NCBI RefSeq assembly: GCF_027475565.1
Contig: NC_069382.1
Location: forward strand, 186,308,786 to 186,372,785
Reading direction: 5' to 3'
DNA from: Acinonyx jubatus
Lineage: Eukaryota; Chordata; Mammalia; Carnivora; Felidae
Length of the DNA: 64,000 nt
Shown one piece after another: positions 1 through 12,311 of the stretch (its first letter is position 1; each line of letters opens with the position of its first letter). The position numbers and the translations under genes were made by a program. The notes below the pieces were generated by a model. It was not told the origin of the DNA and did not search any database. It saw only the letters and a list, made by a program, of their open reading frames with translations.

Positions 1-1072
1 TATTTAAATGTATTTATTCTCTTGTTTAAAAACAATCTTGTATTGTTCCAATGTGGTGGCAACAGAGAAAACAGGTGGAGGCCGAGCAGATGTTTCAAAA
101 GGTAGCATCTGAAAGTATTAGCTCTCAAGTTTCAGAATTTAAAACTTTGTTCTCAACTTCTTACATCATTTCTCTCTTAAATAGATTAATATTCAATTTG
201 TAACAAAATGAAGAGCTTGACTGGTTTGAAAGAACATAGATGCATGATATAAGACTCATCAGTGCACTTAGGTGGCTTGGTGGCTTATTGCATTTATTGG
301 ACAAGAAGAGCAATATAAATATTGTGACTCTACATGACAGCATTGTTTGAAAAGCTGTAGGCTTTCTTTGGGTGTTTTTCTGCTCTTAGTAACATACAGC
401 TGAGGCAGTGAAGCCAACACTTCAAGGGGATCAATGTAGTAGGTATTCTGACTGAATGGGTCTGGTCTCCCCCATGGCTATGCCCAGGTTTGACGTGTTA
501 ACTGATAAATGTAAATGGAAAGTATTCATTTCTTCAATTTGGTTTTAATCTTGACTTTACAATATGAGATTCTTTGAACAATTGAAGTGAATTTGGGGAT
601 TTTTACTTCTCTTACCAATTATTTTTCACCATTCATTTAATCCAACTATTCTACTCTTACCAGTTACTTGAAAGTCTGTTCAGACATAGGGTTTTCTCAT
701 GCTGGATTTTGTTACAAATGCGATTACCTCTGTAAGTACTACCCTTTTCCTGTTTATTTTCACAGAATCTCTTCCCACACTGAGAAGGTGAAGGAAACAA
801 TCCTTTAGGTGAAATATATGAATAGATAATATTTGGAAATGTAGTGCTTTGGTCTCTACAGTTTCATTTCATAGAAGCATTAATACCTGAGTAAAGAGAT
901 AATCCGTTGGTCACTCCTTCCTACCTGGGCCCTCTTTGCTAGCTGAGATAAAATGTCATTGTGGTCAATCCTGTTTTAATTTTTTCAGGCAAATGAGTTT
1001 CTAATGCTTCCTGTAAGAGATTAACCTCTGTCCTGTGCCTCAGTGGTTTTCCTGGCAAAAAATGTTTTTATA
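1..1072. other. unique AT-rich DNA, no gene seen
   Basis: I see no convincing open frame, RNA gene or transposon in this stretch. It is ordinary AT-rich mammalian non-coding sequence. Confidence 0.6.
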
Positions 1073-1095
1073 ATGTGTGTGTGTGTGTGTGTGTA
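1073..1095. repeat. (TG)n microsatellite
   Basis: An uninterrupted TG run of about 11 units, followed by a degenerate continuation (tatgcatgagtgtgcatg). Confidence 0.9.
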
Positions 1096-2226
1096 TGCAT
1101 GAGTGTGCATGTTGTATACATGGATCACCCTTTTCTTTTTCTCCATGATATTTGCTTCAGATGATGCCTCATCATATGCTTCAGATGATATTAGATGGTT
1201 TTCCCATTCTCTTTTTTCATTGGCTCACAGGTTATGTACACTTAGCTCTGTTTCTCTATTTGGAAGCCAATTCCTAAAGATACTGAAGATGAGTTTAGGT
1301 TTCTTACTGATTAAGATTTTCTTTCTTTTCTGGGTTCTTTCTGATATTCCTCCAATAAATTACTCTTTCCTTTAGCTGTAATACTCTCTACTGATAATGG
1401 GCCCTATATCTTCCTTGGTTTACTGTGGTAAGTGATCCTTTACCACATAGATTTTATGTACCCTGCATTAGGCAGACACACAACTTTAGTTCTTCTACTT
1501 TCTGGAATTCAACAACTATGAGGAACCCAGATGTTCATCTATGATGAACATCTTGCATCGTGGTAAGCATTTGGATGTAGAAATGAGCAAAATAGACTGT
1601 TGAATTCTAGATGAATTTTTAAAACCATTTCTCACTAAAGCTATTTTGAAGATTTGCAGACTCAAGTATTTGAACAAATACGATTGTCATTTAGATAACA
1701 AGCAGTTCAGTTGCATCCTAAATGAAGAATAGATTATAAACTCAATGTTCAGAGTGAAAAATCAATCCAAAATTTCCATTTACAAGATTATCTACAAAGT
1801 ACGAACACTATTAATGAACAGGAAATGGCTATGAAATTATTTGTCCTAGGTTTACTAAGATTCATTGGTTATATCTATTGTAAGAGAGTTATACAATGCA
1901 GTCAACACTCTTGACTTCCAAATTCAAGAACACCTAGTTGAATCTGTGCAAGTTAAATATTCATTTATAACATATAACTACACTTATTTTATAACCCACA
2001 TAACAATTAGCTCAGGCAGAACATTTTAAAGTCAGTACACCTGTGAACAGCTCCCTTCTCATTGTGCCCAGTGTGATTGCAGTAACAGATCAAGATGAAT
2101 CAATCATCTGTCGATTCTCTGCTAACTCCTGCTGTTCACTTTGCATGAGTGAAAAATATATTGTGTGTTAAGTCACTGAAACTCAGGTATTATTTGTTAC
2201 CTCAGCATCCCATGGTATGTCCTGAC
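1096..2226. other. unique DNA with one short inverted repeat
   Basis: No gene is recognised. A 12-base direct repeat, gcttcagatgat, occurs at 1154 and 1178. A perfect 11-bp inverted repeat with a 3-base loop lies at 1529-1553. Confidence 0.5.
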
Positions 2227-2243
2227 TGATACAATGCTATTTT

Positions 2244-2460
2244 TTTTATTTATTTTATTTTTTTAATCTTTATTTATTTCTGAGAGAAAGACAGCATGTG
2301 AGCAGGGGAGGAGCAAAGAGAGAGGGAGACACAGAATGCGAAGCAGGCTCCAGCTCTGAGCTGTCAGCAGAGACTGATGTGGGGCTCAAACTCACGAACT
2401 GTGAGATTATGACCTGAGCCAAATTCGGATGCTCAACCGACTGAGTCACCCAGGCGCCCC
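2244..2460 (-). mobile_element. SINEC (carnivore tRNA-Lys-derived SINE), antisense
   Basis: The reverse complement reads from a tRNA-like head (ending 'cacccaggcgcccc' on the + strand), through 'gagctgtcagcagag' and a GA-rich stretch, to a T-rich (poly-A) end. It is flanked by a perfect 17-bp target-site duplication, tgatacaatgctatttt, at 2227-2243 and 2461-2477. The intact duplication and near full length suggest a fairly recent carnivore insertion. Confidence 0.95.
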
Positions 2461-2499
2461 TGATACAATGCTATTTTAAATCTTTTCTTTCTCCTCAAA

Positions 2500-3250
2500 C
2501 TTTTAACATTTCAACTTTACCTCCTCAGCTCAGAAGATGAATTCCTTTTTTTTCCACCAAGAAAATAACACTTCTTTATCCTTCTACCTTTTCTACAAAC
2601 CCACTTTCAGAAGAACCCATATATTCTGCATTGTTTTCTGTTAAAATGGAAGAACTGTCATTATATGCATGAAGAAAGACTGTCATTTCATGCCCTCCAA
2701 CTTACTCCAGGCCTTGTTATCCTTGCAGTAATCCCTTCTCCCTCTTTCATCATCAAATTCACCTTCTCTGATATTACTTCCACCAGTACATACACGTATA
2801 TAATACTGTCTATTTTTAAAACCGTCCCTAGACCAGCTGCTTCTCTACCTATCTCTTCACCTTTTACTTTCTACATATACTTCAAATACCATTTTCCTAA
2901 GCCAGATTCCTTCACTTTTTTACGTCCAATTCTCTTCTTGATTCCTTAATTCCCACCAGTTTACTGAATCAACAGTTTCCAATTACTGCCATCTTACCAA
3001 ATCCAGTGGTCAGTTCTCATTCTTTTTTTTAAAATCAATCTCTCACACCAACATAACACATAGTTGATAAAGTTTTCTATTCTGAATTGCTCTTTCTTAG
3101 GCCTGAAATACTCTTCTCTCTTGAGAACATAACTCCTAGCTTACTGGCTACACTTCTTATTCTTGACTTCTAAGTATTAAAATGCTCCAAAGAAAACAGT
3201 GCATAGCACATAGTAGGTGTTTAACAATTTGGAGGGATAAATGAATTAAG
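2500..3250 (+). mobile_element. L2 LINE remnant, sense
   Basis: Pyrimidine-rich sequence near 2970-3020 (gccatcttaccaaatccag, then tggtcagttctcattc) matches the L2 reverse-transcriptase region encoding the 'AKSNGQFSVL' stretch as I know it. The typical L2 3' end 'agcacatagtaggtgttta' follows at about 3207. The element is heavily diverged with no usable frame, and its left boundary is uncertain. Confidence 0.6.
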
Positions 3251-3254
3251 GGAT

Positions 3255-5963
3255 TTTGATACTAGTCAATTATCATTCACATGAATTGGGAACTTTTATT
3301 ATGTTTCTGATTGCTAGTAAGTTTGTCAGAATGTACTTTACCTACTGAGGGAAAGGTGTCATGTATACCTTTAAATTATAGTATCTTTAAAGCATCAGCC
3401 ACATTATAATCAGTAATTTGCTTATTGATCTTCCTTAGCACATATTAAGCTCTTTTCTGTCTCATTTTTTCATATGTCTGTGCCTTTTAGCTAGTATAAG
3501 GCCTGGATGAATAAATTAGTGAATGAATGAATAGCTATCACCCAGTTGATTTATGTTGAGTTTTAAGATAATCAAATAACATGTGCCATTTTTACATCAA
3601 CTGTTGTTGAGCCATAACTTCTAGATGTATTGTTTGAGTCATATAAACCTAAGTATAAAAGTTTATATGTTTGTTGATATTCAATTTTATCTGAAAAATT
3701 TTAGTTACTTTTCTAGCTAGAATCTTTTCAGACTCTCAGTTAATTGTTGCAAGCCATCAGTTATCTAATATTTGATTCATCTGAACATGTGATATGTATG
3801 CTTTCTTTGTCATTAGCCAAATAACTTTGGAAAAAATGTTGACCAGAGAAAAGTCAAGGACAACGTGTCTTGAGTATTCTCTTAGAAATCTCCCTTTTTG
3901 TGAAAAATGAGACATGAATCAATCCCAATTGGCCAATTTAGAATAAGTATCCTGTGTGGAATTTTTGAGCCATTTATACCGTATTCACTTTTACACCACA
4001 ACCTTAAATAAAGCATGTCTGAAACTAAGCCCATCGCCTTCCTCCATTTTTATTTTTTATGCAGTATTTTTATACAGTTTTCATTCATTGTGACAGGAAA
4101 AATTATGACTACATGTAACAAAATATTGATTAACATTACGGAGAATGACCCAAATCATCATGAACTCCTATTGGCCTATGATTATAGGGCTCATTTAGTA
4201 GCCTTCATGTCAGTAAGATTCCAGGTTCTTCTCACCCTTCTGCTCAGTTGTTATGATAATATTGCCTCTTTTTCTTCATCCAAGTCATTGCACATGGCTG
4301 TAACAACAGCTCTAAGAATCAGGTTTCAGGGTTATTTTCCATTTAAGATTTAGAACATAAGAACAAAACATCTTTACTTTTACCACAGAAAACTACACTC
4401 TCCCCTATTACATTTCTGCAAATATCTTCTTGGACATAACTAGCTCATACAGCCTCCTCTAGTTTCAAGGGAGCCTGGACGTATCGGCAAAAGGATTGGA
4501 ATGGTTTTGACTGCCCTTTCGTCTCTGGGCTGGACACAGTGCGATCCCAAACAAATAGGGACCGTTTTAGCAAGGCTGCTAGCATGAGCAACTAGCAATG
4601 CCTGCCACTCCTTCCCTCCTTTTCTCGCCTTCCTAGAGATACTTTCTTAATTGAGAAACTTAATTGAGAAATTGAGGACTCACACTGGGATGGGAAATAC
4701 TTTCTATTTATGTTCTGAACACCAGTTTCTCCTGCCACCAATCCATCCCCCCCCTTATTTGCATCATACTTGCCTCTTTGTTTTTGTTTTTTTTTTTTGC
4801 ATTTATCCCAACAGTATTACTGTTATGTGTCAACAAACACATCTTATTTAGTTTTATCCTTCTTCTTCCTTAGCATCTGGCATATAAAGGATGATCAACA
4901 AACACCTCCAGCAACAAATGAGTCAATGGTTGCCTGCTTGTCAGACGCCATTCTAAAATGTAACGTTTATCACAGCACTTACATATTCAGATCCACCAGT
5001 ACCCCCTTTTCTCTGTTGTGAGAAAGGCAAATGTTTTGGCCTGCCTTTCAGGGCATCTAGAACACAGATCTATTCTCCTTCGATTCTCATTACCCTTCGG
5101 TTTACCTCCTGAGATTTAGCCCCATTAGTTTTCCCATCGTCCCATATAAACCTCCCTAGTTGTATTTCATGTGTGAAAGTGGTTTACATATTGTAAAATG
5201 ACAGTGGAGTGGCTATTTGGAGCAGCTTCACCTCCATGTGCGTACTTATACATGTGTCATATGAAAATTCCTTTCTTTTCCTCTTCTCTTTTCCAAAATC
5301 TTTGTCTCTTGGCCCCTCCTACTGCTGACTCCCTCAGCGACACCCCCACACCCTCACAGCACTCATCTCCACTACTAGAGGCTAATGTTTTTAACATCTG
5401 GAACTCGCTACTCAAGAACATTGGTTTTTTTCGGTCTCAGACAGCAATTCCAACTGTGCAAGGGCCACCAGCAGAGTCAAAGAGTTAATACTTTTTGGGG
5501 GTAGCCCATAGCTAATAGCAGATGAGGATTTTAGGAATAAATATTTCAACTTCTTTATCCTTCACTTTGGGTAACCGTGCGGCACGCCATACATGGTTTG
5601 TCACAATTCCCATTAGGATTAAGCCCCAGCTATCCATGGTGGGAAATTTCTATTCTGCCACTATAGAGTGGTTTATCACCTTTTTTGTTTGTTTGTTTTT
5701 ACTTTACCTGACTCTCTTCCTTTCTCTGTTTCACTTTCCCATTTCTCTGTAAACCTGCTGAAGTCAACTCCTTGTCTCAGTATCTGCTTCCAAGGGAACC
5801 CAGATTAATCTACCAGATTAACACCTCCTAATACCCAGACTGACATGCCTCCCTTAGGTTACCTCATTCTTGTGACTTTCACTGATACTCAGGCTAGTGT
5901 TCATTTCCTCTTCCACTCATTGTTGATAGTCACTTATTTTTTTCCTCCAAATATTTTAGCACA
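3255..5963. other. mostly unique DNA with faint old repeats
   Basis: An L2-like 3' tail (gaatgaatgaatag) is visible around 3480-3540. Between 4440 and 4640 a slightly GC-richer patch resembles an old LTR or LINE remnant I cannot name. A 112-codon open frame at 4015-4353 (+) has no recognisable motif, an atypical mix of Phe, Ile and Leu, and no supporting signals, so I take it as chance. Nothing else is supported. Confidence 0.5.
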
Positions 5964-5977
5964 TGATTACATTTTTA

Positions 5978-6220
5978 AATGTTTGTTTGTTTGTTTGTTT
6001 GTTTGTTTATTTTTTGAGAGAGAGAGAGACAGAGACAGAAAGACACAGAGCATAAGCGGGGGAGGGGCAGAGAAAGAGGGAGACGCAGAATCTGAAGCAG
6101 GCTTCAGGCTCTGAGCTGTCAGCACAGGGCCCCAAGAGGGGCTCAAACTCATGAACCATGAGATCATGACCTGAAGTGAAGTCGGAAGTGTAACCAATTG
6201 AGCCACCCAGGTGCCCCACC
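5978..6220 (-). mobile_element. SINEC, antisense, with (GTTT)n tail
   Basis: The T-rich end has become a GTTT microsatellite (5981-6008), followed by the GA-rich tract, 'gagctgtcagcacaggg' and the tRNA-like head ending 'ccacccaggtgcccc'. The flanking duplication tgattacattttta (5964-5977 and 6221-6234) is perfect over 14 bp. Confidence 0.95.
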
Positions 6221-6524
6221 TGATTACATTTTTATACAAGATTTTCAAATGTTACTTATACCACTGTTTATTCTCAAAACTATTCTAAGCTTCACACGGG
6301 AAGCTTGTCTATGCCTTATGGAAATTCTCTGTAACCTCAAGCTAACGGTCATAGACCTGGTCACCATAAAAGGATACCACAAGCACTCTCTGTTTGGTTA
6401 ATTGGCTGTTACGAGTTCATGAGATGACATGCACTTCTGATAATTCAATGAAAGCTGGAAACCCAAGCTTTCATATGAAATTTGTTTCTGATGTTGTAGC
6501 TCTTTGATGTTTTCAAATTATACC

Positions 6525-6700
6525 TGAGTTTGGATGCTAACTTTGGCAACTAATTATTTTCTGATGGCTTTAGACATGTCATTTAACTTCTCTGAGCCTT
6601 GGTTTCTGCAGTGGGTAAATGGAGCTAATCACCTGTACCTCATAGAATGATCGTGCCAACTGAGGGAAAATATTAAGTATGTCATATATTAAAAGTCAAA
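6525..6700 (+). mobile_element. MIR SINE remnant
   Basis: The core 'catttaacttctctgagcc..ggtttctgcagtgggtaaatgg' and 'tacctcatagaatgatcgtg' corresponds to the MIR consensus (ttaacctctctgagcctcagtttcc..). It is old and diverged. Confidence 0.7.
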
Positions 6701-8325
6701 AAGGATAGATGTGGTAGTTGATGGGAAGATAGACCAGAGCAGTATCCAACTTGGGTGGGGCAAACAAGGCAGTCAGTGTGATCACCAGTAGGACAGATAT
6801 ATGCCATCAATGAAGTCATTGAGAGGATCCCACTAAGGGTGGAGTCCTTTACTTCTAAAATTTCTTTTTAAGGTTGGTAATCAAGGAAGAACTGTTTTCC
6901 TGAGAGAAGTTTCACAGGGCAGCCCACTAAAGAAGTTTAGTTTAGAGGTACAGAGGGCAGAAGAAACAGCAAGAAGAGCCAGAGCGGGAAAGAAGAGATT
7001 GTGATGAAAATAACAAGTTCTCAATCTGTCCTGATCAGTCTCTGTCTGGGTAAAGCATCTAAAAGACCCCCTAGCTAACTGGGAAAATCTAGTGATATGA
7101 AGACAAAAATCTAGACAAGGAACATAACCAGCATTGAGGCCAAGACCCTGCTTCTGGTTATCTGTTTCTAGAGTGAGGAGAAATGGGTACATAAACAATA
7201 CCACTCATCTGAAAGATGTGTGAATTATTATATTCATGCTACATGAACTTTTGGAAAGAATCCACCCCCAGGCTATTTCACTTATCTCTTTTGCCCAATA
7301 TTTTTACTTTTTTATTTCACAACATTTATGATAAACATTTCAAGGAAAACATAACTGACTTCATTATTCAGAATTTATGGCCTCAAAGGAACTTCTGATC
7401 ATTTTCTTGGTCCTTGACTTAACACTGTAAGGTCGCTGTCAAGAGAGTTTCTATTGTCACCTAGGGAGACATAGCCTTTCTTTGGAAAATCTGTGGGGAC
7501 TATCTCTTTTACTACTTTTCTACAATTATTATGAGAAATCCCTAGTGTCTCATTGAGGCTAAGCAGAAAAATTATGTTATGCCAAATATGGAAATGTGGT
7601 AAGTATATTCTGATGATGTTGGCACACACTGATCAATGAATATCAGTTCCAACTAATTTGCTATTTGAAATCAATAGAAAATTTAATGAACACTTATGGT
7701 TAAAATCCTTTTCTAAAAATAGTTATCTTGAAAACCACCTTCTAACTGAGTACTATTTGTGAATTATCACAATGCTTTCTGTCAATTTGTTGTTCAGACA
7801 AATTTATTTGGGTAATTCTCTACAAAGAGACATCTGCTTTCTCTGTATTCTGTTGAAGCTAAATTCTGATGACCTTCAGGGCCAATAAGTTTCTGATATA
7901 TGGTGGCTGAGATGGGAGTGGACTCTAATTGCATGTCTAGAGAGGGACTGCTGGATTACATTAGTGAATATATCAGTATTTTATGGAAATTCAAGAGTAT
8001 CCAAATGACTTAGTTCACAGAATAACAAAAACAAATCTTTTATTTGAAAATCGCCCTGGTCATTTGGGTTAATTGAGTCAGTTGACGCTCAAGCTCTCTG
8101 AAACAAACTGTTAGAAAACATTTTGAAAAAGACCCAGGAGTGCAGTAGAATGTTAACTTACACTTCAACTCCGACATATCAAAGGAGGAGAAATACATAT
8201 TTTAAGTGAAGGACCTCTGAACTATTTAAAATTGATGCTTTCCCTTACTTAGTCAAATATTTCTTGTCCCAGTTATTTACTGGATACACTGTATGTGACA
8301 TATATAGAAGGGTTTGGCCTAAAAA
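6701..8325. other. unique DNA, no gene seen
   Basis: Several open frames of 60-107 codons exist on both strands, for example 6881-7204 (-). None has a known motif, and their composition follows the local base bias. No RNA gene or clear repeat is recognised. Confidence 0.5.
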
Positions 8326-8329
8326 TACT

Positions 8330-8564
8330 CAGAGCCTATTATTTCTGGAGGCAGAAATATATAATAATTGTAATACTGTGTGATAAGTGCATTGCAATAA
8401 ATAATAGGAGTAATCAACTCTAGGGTGTGGGGGAGGTAAATGTATCAGTCAAGGTGACACTTGGGCTGTGTCATGAAGGATGATTTGGAGTCTTATTGGT
8501 CAAAAAGATGACATAAAGGACAACCCAGACAGAAGGCACAGAAAGTAAGGATGAGAGCAGTGCT
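8330..8564 (-). mobile_element. L2 LINE remnant, antisense
   Basis: The region 'gtcaaggtgacacttgggctgtgtcatgaaggatga' around 8450-8485 is the complement of the L2 3'-UTR phrase for 'aatgtcaccttctcagagag', here diverged. 'acagaaggcacagaaagtaa' resembles the following L2 segment. Boundaries are vague. Confidence 0.5.
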
Positions 8565-9010
8565 CAGAAATTTCTTGTGAAAGGAAACAGTATTTTTAAA
8601 AAATATTTATTTACTTTTGGGAGACAGAGAGACAGAGTGCAAGCAGGGGAGGGGCAGAGAGAGAAGGAGACACAGAATCTGAAGCACACTCCAGGCTCCG
8701 AGCTGTCAGCACAGAGACTGACACAGGGCTCGAACCCACAAAGCAAGGGATCATGACCTGGGCCGAGGTCGGATGCTTAACCAACTGAGCCACCCAAGCA
8801 CCCCAGAAACAGACAGTATTTTAAGCTTTGTGTGCCATACTGTATCTGTTGCAACAATTCAAATCTTCTACTATAGCATGAAAGCAGCTATAGATAATTC
8901 AAAGGATTGTGGTTGTGTTCACTAAGACTATGTGTTAAAAAATAGACAATGGGCTGAATATGGCTCATGGTGTAGCTCACCAATCACTATCATAGTGGAT
9001 TTTTTCCTAG
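8565..9010. mobile_element. hAT-Charlie non-autonomous element (MER20/MER33 type), split by a SINE
   Basis: 'ttaagctttgtgtgccatac' and 'ctgaatatggctcatggtgtagctc' match the widespread element whose consensus ends in 'ggccggatttggcccgcgggccgtagt'. The part before 8597 (ttgtgaaaggaaacagtatt) matches the preceding consensus segment. The SINEC at 8597-8804 therefore sits inside this older DNA transposon remnant. The exact family name is from memory. Confidence 0.65.
8597..8804 (-). mobile_element. SINEC, antisense
   Basis: Poly-T end, GA-rich tract, 'ccgagctgtcagcacagag', and the head ending 'ccacccaagcacccc'. An imperfect duplication (aggaaacagtatttt / agaaacagacagtatttt) flanks it, differing by a short insertion. 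Confidence 0.93.
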
Positions 9011-9430
9011 AATATACCTCAACAATTCTTTTAGTAGTCTCAACCTTTCAATGTCAAGCTGGACTACAGAAAACTTCCCAACAGGCTGTGGCAATTAGTA
9101 CCTGGTCCATTCAGGTCCCCACCTGTTATCCCCATCAGAGTTCCTGCCACCTCAAGGGCACTAGATTTGTCCACATTCAGAGCTCCACATTTCCTTTAGG
9201 ACCATGGAGATCTCATAACTCCTAAAGGGTCATACCTCTCTCCTAGTCATAAAGTATCCTGCCTCCCTTATGTGCCATCTCACATGTTCCAGTTTAATTA
9301 ACTGATGACTGGAGATTTTGTGAACCAAAGGCCTTTTAGGATTTGTCTTCCTAGCCCAACAACTCCTGTTCATCCTCAGACAACATCCCTTTTATAGTCC
9401 TTGGGCCAGATTTCTCTTTTTCATGTTCTT
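9011..9430. other. unique DNA
   Basis: An open frame of 97 codons at 8932-9225 runs from the hAT remnant into this region. It has no motif and is probably not coding. No repeat is recognised. Confidence 0.45.
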
Positions 9431-9434
9431 GGCA

Positions 9435-9715
9435 TGCCTAAAGAGTATCTGCCTTCAGTAATGAGCTGAAAATCCTCTTTATCATGAAGGTTATCTTTGA
9501 CCCCAGTTAAATTTATGTCTCCTGGGTTTTCCTTCCTCATATTATGCATTTCTCTTCGTAATCATGATCTATTACTTTTTATTAGATATTTATATTTATT
9601 GGCTTGCAATATTTCTTGTGCTCTTTTATAAATCAGTGAGGGCACAGATCTTCTCCATTTTATTCCAAATTGCCAACCCAATGAACATTTACAGATGCTT
9701 TGAATAGGATGTGAT
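9435..9715 (+). mobile_element. L2 LINE 3' end, sense
   Basis: The segment from 'aatcctctttatcatgaaggttatctttgacc' to 'gtgagggcacagatcttct' and 'aatgaacatttacagatgctttga' follows the order of the L2 3' UTR: protein-like 'gaggcc..ccctgacc', then 'gggcagggacc', then the 'aataaatgtttg' end. Confidence 0.6.
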
Positions 9716-10051
9716 GAATCTGAGGAGATGCTGACTTAAAAGAAAGAACAAACTATAATTATTTTAGCTCTAACTTTTTAGTGATTAAAGCCCAGTCAAT
9801 GTAGAATGTTGGATAAAATGAGTAGAAAATATGTAAAAAAAAAAAAAAAAAAAAGACTATGGACAAAACATGGAAAGCCCACAACATTAGAGAAGAAACT
9901 GAGAATGATAGGTCAGGGAAGCAAGTCCAGGAACAACAGAGGAGAGTAGCACATTCAGCTGACGAAGGAAAACATATTAAGGAAAAGCGAGCAAGTGACA
10001 CAGCCAAAGGCATCAAAAAAGCCTAGTTGGTGTGGACAATCATTAATCTTT
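9716..10051. other. unique DNA with a poly-A run
   Basis: A pure A run of about 19 bases lies near 9836-9854 without an attached recognisable retroposon. It could be the tail of a decayed element. Confidence 0.4.
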
Positions 10052-10099
10052 GTCCTATCTATCTATCATCTATCTATCTGTCTATGTATCTATCTAATT
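10052..10099. repeat. (ATCT)n tetranucleotide microsatellite
   Basis: About 11 units of an ATCT/TATC repeat with a few substitutions (catctatctatctgtctatg). Confidence 0.9.
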
Positions 10100-10375
10100 A
10101 GAGAAGAAGAAACAGTTCTCTTTTTAAAGTGAACTGATATTGAACTTGCATATACATGTGGAATGACTCTTGGTTTCCACAGTCACCCTCTTTTAAGGGC
10201 ATCATTATGAACTAATATTGACGATAATGTTAGGGAGGTGTGCTTCCCAAGCATTCTCTTTTATCCATTTTTTATATGTTATATCTTCTTTGTGAAAGTG
10301 AGGCTTCTCTTTCAAAATATCAATTTCTCCTAATAATATGGGCATAAAAGTCCATTATTTCTTTCACTTATATCT

Positions 10376-10960
10376 AGCACTAGTGCCCGGCATGTAGCTC
10401 TTTATTTACTAAGGATATAAGAAATTCACAAAAGGATGTGGCTCCTGCCCTCATGAAACTTACATTCTAGTGGATACGAGATGAAAAACAAAACAAAACA
10501 AAACAAAACTACAAAATGGACTTTTTACATTCAATTACAGTAAATGCTATGAAAAAGAGATATAATTTAAGGAAGTGCCAAACAAGAAGATTGGGACTTG
10601 GAGAAATGAAAAATAGGACCATGCTAGGTAACAGGGGTGAGAATAAGTTGAAAATTATGCTTGCTAGATGAAAGTGTCTATGAGTCCCAACAAGGAAAAG
10701 CACATTCAAGGAACTACCAAAAGACTGATACAAATAGAATAAAGAAACTGAGGGGGAGAGTGGTATGAAATTAAGCTAATCTGATAGGCAGGGGCCACAA
10801 TAGATTGTGACCATGTCTGTCTTGTATGGAGAAGTAATTAAGCTATGAGAACAGAGGCAGGGAAAGCCACCTGGATACTACTGAAATACTCTAGGCGAAA
10901 AACAATGCTGCCTGGTGCTTGTTGTGAGGACGGACTGATATGGGTAGATTAATATGTGTC
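10376..10960 (-). mobile_element. L2 LINE remnant, antisense
   Basis: 'ctcctgccctcatgaaacttacattctagtgg' at about 10442-10473 is the classic reverse-complement L2 3'-UTR signature. Further on, 'caggggccacaatagattgtg' and 'ctggatactactgaaatact' match the more upstream L2 segment. An (AAAAC)n stretch at about 10485-10508 sits within it. Confidence 0.75.
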
Positions 10961-12102
10961 AGAAGGAAAAGTTAAAGCACCTGATATTGTTTTTGGATCA
11001 GTGATATAATACCTGTATTCAGTGATTGCTCTGGCACAGAGTAAGTCCTCGATAAAGGTTAACAAAATTGTAATTATTGTAATCAATGCAGGATCCTGAA
11101 GCTTATTGACCTACGGAATATGAAATGGTTCTTGAAATTTGCTGCCAGGTGAATAATCATCTCCTGATATCAGGAGACTTGACCCACTAGATGGTTTCTG
11201 GGCATCCTTCAAACCAATTTTGAATGACATTCTTTGCAGGGTCACCCTTTTTTTCCTGCGGAACTTGCACTCTGCCTCTGCAATGGTGTAACCTTTCACA
11301 ATTGGAGCAGGGGTTGCTGTTCTATGCTGATCCACAGATAAAAATGTAGGATGCATTTCCTGGGTTCAGCTGCCCCTGTTGCTAAGGGCCCAATGACTCT
11401 GTCTTCAATAACATATTTTTACTAGAAGCTTCCCTTTAATTCCTTTGATATGTAGTGCTGAAATCTCATCGAGGGTCAAATTTCATTCAGGCAAAAGTCC
11501 CTTTGGAAAACTTCACTTTGAGTTCCATATTCTAGCTACACCATCAGTAAGTTAACTATGAACGTGCTCTAAACAATGGTGTATTGACAGCATAGCTTTG
11601 AAAAATGATTAGCAACAACCACAATAGAATTTGAATTAATTAACTGGGGAATTTACAATTTTTAATAATGACTCTTGTCCATGGCAATTCAATAATTTCT
11701 TTATATCTTGCAGTTTTACATCAGGCTGAGCTTGTGAGAAATCTTAGGAAGGCCTTACAAATGACGGCTTAAAGTGAGGGCTCACCTATTAAGGCCCTGA
11801 TTTGTATGCTGGCGGGAATATTGCTGGATGGACAGGAAAAGTCTGGATTGACTGAAAGACCAAGAGAAACTGAAAGTCTTCAGTGGATGGCTTCTGAGTT
11901 GATAACATTTAGCCCGAATTAGCCTGATTTATCTATGTATATATAAATCCTGGGAAATAAGCTTGTAGACCTTAAAATACCACACACAATCATTTAAACT
12001 ATTTGGATTTTTCAAATTCCAAGGTGGTATTGGAGAGTGAATTTTTTATCTTTTACTACGTTTGCTCTTTAATGAGATTTCATTTTATCATTGTCAATAG
12101 TT
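10961..12102. other. unique DNA; possible short conserved segment
   Basis: An open frame on the minus strand (11356-11111, 81 codons) is rich in charged residues, including 'KFRRKKRVTLQRMSFKIGL', and does not look like a transposon I know. No acceptor or donor pair clearly brackets it. It could be a decayed processed pseudogene or simple chance. Confidence 0.4.
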
Positions 12103-12119
12103 CAGAATAAGCCAATCTT

Positions 12120-12311
12120 CTTTTTTAAGTTTTTTTAAAATGTTTGTATTTGAGAGGATGGGGGAGGAACAGAGAGAGATGGAGACAGAATCCAAAGCAG
12201 GCTCCAGGCTCTGGGCTGTCAGCACAGAGTCCAATACAGGGCTCTAACTCACGATCTGTGAGATCATGACCTGAGCCCAAGTCGGATGTTTAACTGAGTA
12301 AATAGAAACCC
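12120..12311 (-). mobile_element. SINEC, antisense, older and diverged
   Basis: T-rich end, a shortened GA tract, 'gggctgtcagcacagag', and a degraded head in which the usual 'gagccacccaggcgcccc' is replaced by 'gagtaaatagaaacccc'. Imperfect flanking duplication: cagaataagccaatctt (12103) versus cagaacaagtcagtctt (12313). Confidence 0.85.

Noticed and set aside
4015..4353. 112-codon plus-strand frame
   Set aside because: No recognisable motif, and composition matches the pyrimidine-rich local sequence. Its length is within chance for 64 kb.
5967..6248. Open frames inside SINEs (also 8564-8793, 59134-59431, 46699-46881)
   Set aside because: These translate the SINEC body and its GA/TC tract and recur in many copies.
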